Of a stretch of 64,000 nt of DNA, positions 60,687 through 64,000 are shown in pieces. Origin of the DNA: Acetobacter estunensis. Lineage in GTDB: Bacteria > Pseudomonadota > Alphaproteobacteria > Acetobacterales > Acetobacteraceae. Each line of letters opens with the position of its first letter. Within the stretch, counting starts at the first letter, position 1. The translations under genes were made by a program, and so were the position numbers. The stretch lies in contig NZ_JAHRDV010000003.1 in assembly GCF_019083805.1 (NCBI RefSeq), positions 248,001-312,000 on the forward strand. The letters run 5' to 3'. Under the pieces are notes generated by a model. It saw only the letters and a program-made list of their open reading frames with translations, searched no databases and had not been told where the DNA came from.

Positions 60687-63380
60687 ATGCTCAGCAAGAC
60701 GTTTCAGCCCCAAGAGGTCGAGACCCAGCTTTACGAAACATGGGAAAATGAAGGTCGCTTCGCTGCCGATCCGCAGTCCGGCGGCACACCCTTCACCATC
60801 ATGATTCCGCCCCCCAACGTCACGGGAACGCTCCATATGGGGCACGCGCTCACCATGACGTTGCAGGACACCCTGATCCGCTGGCGGCGGATGCAAGGGC
60901 GTGACACGCTGTGGCAACCGGGCACCGATCATGCCGGCATCGCGACCCAGCTCGTGGTGGAACGTCAGCTTGCCGGCGAGAACACCAGCCGCAAGGAACT
61001 GGGGCGCGAGGCTTTTCTTGAGCGCGTGTGGAAATGGAAGGCCGAGTCCGGCAACGGCATTACCCGCCAGCTCCGCCGCCTCGGCGCGTCCCTCGACTGG
61101 TCACGCGAACGCTTCACGATGGATGATGGCCTGTCCAAAGCCGTCCGCGAAGTTTTCGTCACGCTCTATCGTGAAAAGCTGATCTATCGTGATCGACGTC
61201 TCGTAAACTGGGACCCGCATTTCCGTACCGCCATCTCGGATCTTGAGGTGGAGAACAAGGAAACGCGCGGCCACATGTGGCACATCCGCTATCCGGTAGA
61301 AGGCGAAGGCAACCTCACACTGACTGTCGCCACGACCCGGCCGGAGACCATGCTGGGCGACACGGCCGTCGCCGTGCATCCCGACGATGAGCGTTACAAA
61401 ACGCTTGTGGGACGCAACATCATCCTGCCCCTGACCGGGCGCCGCATTCCCATCGTAGCCGATACCTATTCCGACCCCGAAAAGGGCACAGGCGCGGTCA
61501 AGATCACACCTGCCCATGATTTCAACGACTTTGAGGTCGGCAAGCGGCACAACCTGCCCATGCTCTCCATTCTGGATGAAGCCGCCGCCGTCACGCTCGA
61601 AGAGATCGCAGACGATCTGCACACCGTCGAGGGTCTGGCCGATCCAGCCTTCGTCCGTTCCCTCGAAGGTCTGTCGCGCGAAGACGCCCGCAAGGCCATC
61701 GTGACCGAGCTGGAACGCCTCGAAATCCTCGAAAAGGTCGAGCCGCATACACTACAGGTGCCGCATGCCGAGCGCGGTGGCGCTGTGGTCGAGCCGCGCC
61801 TGACCACCCAGTGGTATTGCGACGCCGCCACGCTGGCCGGACCGGCTATAGAAGCCGTCGAAAAAGGTGACGTCACCTTCGTTCCCAAGCAGTGGGAGAA
61901 CACCTTCTTCGCATGGATGCGCAACATCCAGCCGTGGTGCATCTCGCGTCAGCTGTGGTGGGGGCACCGTATCCCGGCATGGTATAGCCCGGACGGCACC
62001 GTCTTCGTCGGCAAGGACGAGAATGACGTCACCGCGCAGGCCACCGCGCATTACGGCAAGGCCGTGGAGCTGACACAGGACGAGGACGTGCTCGACACGT
62101 GGTTCTCCTCCGCATTGTGGCCGTTCTCCACCCTCGGCTGGCCGGACAAGACGCCTGAACTCGCCCGCTACTATCCAACTGACGTTCTGGTGACAGGCTT
62201 CGACATCATCTTCTTCTGGGTTGCCCGGATGATGATGATGGGCCTGCACTTCATGAAAGAGGTGCCTTTCCGCACCGTCTTCATCCACGGTCTCGTCCGT
62301 GATGAGCGCGGCCAGAAGATGTCCAAGAGCAAGGGCAATGGCATCGACCCGCTCGACCTACTCGACAAATATGGCGCGGACGCTGCCCGCTTCACCATCT
62401 GCGCCCTGACTGGCGTGGGCCGCGATCTCAAGTTCGGGGCCAAACGCGTGGAAGACTACCGCGCCTTCGTCACCAAACTGTGGAACGCTGCACGCTTCTG
62501 CGAAATGAACGGCGTGAAGGCCGCACCCGACTTCGATCCTTCGAAAGTGACCTCCCCTCTCGGGCGCTGGATCATCTTCGAGACATCGAAAGCCATCGAC
62601 GAAGCCACTCAGGCGCTGGAGAACTTCCGCTTCGATGAGTATGCGGGGGCCTGCTACCGCTTTGTGTGGAACCGCTTCTGCGACTGGTATCTCGAACTGG
62701 TCAAACCCGTCTTCTCGGGTGAAGACGCAGCCGCTGCCGCTGAGATGCGCGGTGTCACAGCATGGGTGCTGGAGACTATCCTGCGCCTGCTTCAGCCCGT
62801 CATGCCTTTCGTCACCGACACGCTGTGGCACGAGTTCGGCTTCGGTGCGGAAGGCACACTGATCAACGCCACATGGCCGAAACCCGTCTCCGTGCCCGGA
62901 GCGGAGGCCGCCATCAGCGAGATCGACTGGCTGACGCGCTTCATCTCCGAAATCCGCACCGTGCGCTCGGAAATGAACGTGCCGCCCTCCCGTCTCTCGC
63001 CCGTGCTGCTCAAGGATGCGTCTCCCGTCACAGTGGAACGCGCCAAGAACTGGCAGGAGACGATCGGTCGCATGGCGCGTGTGTCCGAAATCGATGCTTT
63101 GACCGGTGAAGTGCCGCGTGGATCGGCGCAGACCGTTGTGGATGAAGCCACGCTGGTGCTGCCATTGGCCGATCTGATCGACCTCGATGTGGAACGTGCG
63201 CGTCTAACGAAAGAACTGGCCAAGGCCGAAGGTGAAATCACGAAAACCGAGCGCAAACTCGGCAATCCGGATTTCATCGCCCGAGGCAAGCCGGACGTGG
63301 TGGAAGAAACGCGCGAGCGCCTTGTGACACAACAGGGTGAGCGCGACCGTCTTCAGGCCGCGCTCGCCCGCCTGTCCTGA
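60687..63380 (+). CDS. valS: Valyl-tRNA synthetase
   Basis: An 897-residue class I aminoacyl-tRNA synthetase that charges tRNA-Val and edits mischarged threonyl products. Seen: HIGH-type motif PPNVTGTLHMGHALTMTLQD, the editing (CP1) region with TTRPETMLGDTAVAVHPDDE and GTGAVKITPAHDFNDFEVG, AWYSPDGTVF region, the catalytic KMSKS loop GQKMSKSKGNGIDPLDLL, the anticodon-binding domain, and a C-terminal coiled-coil arm (LTKELAKAEGEITKTERKLG). Length is typical. ATG 60687 begins MLSKTFQPQEVE and is well supported. Confidence 0.97.
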   Translation: MLSKTFQPQEVETQLYETWENEGRFAADPQSGGTPFTIMIPPPNVTGTLHMGHALTMTLQDTLIRWRRMQGRDTLWQPGTDHAGIATQLVVERQLAGENTSRKELGREAFLERVWKWKAESGNGITRQLRRLGASLDWSRERFTMDDGLSKAVREVFVTLYREKLIYRDRRLVNWDPHFRTAISDLEVENKETRGHMWHIRYPVEGEGNLTLTVATTRPETMLGDTAVAVHPDDERYKTLVGRNIILPLTGRRIPIVADTYSDPEKGTGAVKITPAHDFNDFEVGKRHNLPMLSILDEAAAVTLEEIADDLHTVEGLADPAFVRSLEGLSREDARKAIVTELERLEILEKVEPHTLQVPHAERGGAVVEPRLTTQWYCDAATLAGPAIEAVEKGDVTFVPKQWENTFFAWMRNIQPWCISRQLWWGHRIPAWYSPDGTVFVGKDENDVTAQATAHYGKAVELTQDEDVLDTWFSSALWPFSTLGWPDKTPELARYYPTDVLVTGFDIIFFWVARMMMMGLHFMKEVPFRTVFIHGLVRDERGQKMSKSKGNGIDPLDLLDKYGADAARFTICALTGVGRDLKFGAKRVEDYRAFVTKLWNAARFCEMNGVKAAPDFDPSKVTSPLGRWIIFETSKAIDEATQALENFRFDEYAGACYRFVWNRFCDWYLELVKPVFSGEDAAAAAEMRGVTAWVLETILRLLQPVMPFVTDTLWHEFGFGAEGTLINATWPKPVSVPGAEAAISEIDWLTRFISEIRTVRSEMNVPPSRLSPVLLKDASPVTVERAKNWQETIGRMARVSEIDALTGEVPRGSAQTVVDEATLVLPLADLIDLDVERARLTKELAKAEGEITKTERKLGNPDFIARGKPDVVEETRERLVTQQGERDRLQAALARLS

Positions 63381-63390
63381 TCAACACTGC

Positions 63391-63414
63391 GCGGGAAGGC
63401 AGTTGTCTTCCCGC
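63391..63414 (+). terminator. Possible hairpin after valS
   Basis: GCGGGAAG and CTTCCCGC form an 8-bp stem around GCAGTTGT, 11 bases after the valS stop. There is no T-run, so termination would be weak or Rho-assisted. Confidence 0.5.
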
Positions 63415-63474
63415 ACCGGCCTTCCCATGATGCGTTCACGTCCTGAACACACTTCATCAGGGAAGGCCCCACTC

Positions 63475-64000
63475 ATGACCTCATCCGAAACCATTGTGCT
63501 GGGCGGCGGCTGCTTCTGGTGCATCGAAGCCGTCTATCGCAGCCTGCGCGGCGTGCTGTCCGTCCATTCAGGTTACGCGGGCGGCACCACAGCCCATCCC
63601 ACCTATGAACAGGTCTGCTCCGGCCTGACCGGTCATGCGGAGGTCGTGGAAGTCGTCTTCGACCCGGCTGTCATAACCTGTCGCCAGATCCTTCAGGTGT
63701 TCTTCACGCTGCACGATCCCACCACGCTGAACCAGCAGGGCAACGATGTGGGTACACAATATCGCTCGGTCATCTTCACGACATCGCCCGAACAGGAAAG
63801 TATCGCTGAGGCCGTACGCGACGAGTTCACGCAGGCCGATGTCTGGGGCGCACCACTGGTGACACAGATCGAACCGCTGCCGGTCTTCTGGCCTGCCGAA
63901 GCCAAACATGAGGACTATTACGCCCGCAATCCCGACACAGGATACTGTCAGGCCGTGGTCGGTCCGAAAGTCGCCAAGATGCGCAAACTGTTTGCCGACC
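63475..64000 (+). CDS. msrA: Peptide methionine sulfoxide reductase MsrA (runs off the window)
   Basis: The first 175 residues of MsrA, which reduces methionine-S-sulfoxide in proteins. The active-site block is IVLGGGCFWCIEAVYR with the catalytic Cys in GCFWC, followed by GYAGGTTAHPTYEQVCSGLT, GHAEVVEVVFDP, the DVGTQYRSVIF segment and the AKHEDYYARNPDTGYCQAVV region. ATG 63475 follows AGGGAAGG by eight bases. The 3' end lies beyond the window. Confidence 0.95.
   Translation, partial: MTSSETIVLGGGCFWCIEAVYRSLRGVLSVHSGYAGGTTAHPTYEQVCSGLTGHAEVVEVVFDPAVITCRQILQVFFTLHDPTTLNQQGNDVGTQYRSVIFTTSPEQESIAEAVRDEFTQADVWGAPLVTQIEPLPVFWPAEAKHEDYYARNPDTGYCQAVVGPKVAKMRKLFAD

Overview
The window looks like a chromosomal segment of an acetic acid bacterium or close relative (Alphaproteobacteria, Acetobacteraceae). 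The evidence is the high-GC housekeeping background, the Pcm-like / TolC / PopZ (DUF2497) / ValS gene order typical of alphaproteobacteria, a class II DAHP synthase, a two-domain TPR-glycosyltransferase-like protein and paired phosphoesterase-family exoenzymes. The genus cannot be fixed from the sequence alone.

Layout. 1-9.7 kb is mostly housekeeping: the 5' part of a glutamyl-tRNA synthetase gene, a TPR protein, an FNR/Crp-type regulator, a nicotinate phosphoribosyltransferase-like enzyme, DAHP synthase, nucleoside diphosphate kinase and an ABC-F ATPase. Between DAHP synthase and ndk lies a 640-bp gap with one solitary type I-E CRISPR repeat next to a leader-like sequence and no second repeat. 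At 10.1-13.8 kb is a very large protein with six ~99-residue Ig-like repeats and a C-terminal SGNH hydrolase.

13.9-38.4 kb looks like a secretion block. It holds two large PF04185 phosphoesterases (phospholipase C / acid phosphatase type), one translationally coupled to a dihaem cytochrome c peroxidase, and a type II secretion system (minus strand E-F-H-I-J, plus strand O-L-M-D-K, separate G). Between the two phosphoesterases sits a tightly overlapping five-gene operon: three SPFH (HflK/HflC-like) membrane proteins, a P1B-type metal ATPase and a GspC-like periplasmic protein. This operon is my best candidate for an under-described system: a possible SPFH-scaffolded metal export platform linked to secretion of metallo-phosphoesterases.

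38.4-47.0 kb is a Tad/Flp pilus cluster (flp, cpaA, cpaB, cpaC, a short cpaD-like gene, tadZ, tadA, tadB, tadC, tadD). It is strikingly A+T-rich at its tadABCD end and lacks visible tadE/F/G, which suggests horizontal acquisition. 47.1-53.7 kb carries a copper-resistance operon (small Cys/His protein, CopA, CopB) and an AaeB/AaeX/AaeA-type efflux operon. 53.8-64 kb returns to housekeeping: an uncharacterised acyltransferase-like protein, a short-chain dehydrogenase, glucokinase, tRNA-Cys, a Pcm-like methyltransferase, TolC, PopZ, ValS and the start of msrA.

Limits: all assignments come from reading translated motifs and gene order by eye. No homology search, structure prediction or composition calculation was run.
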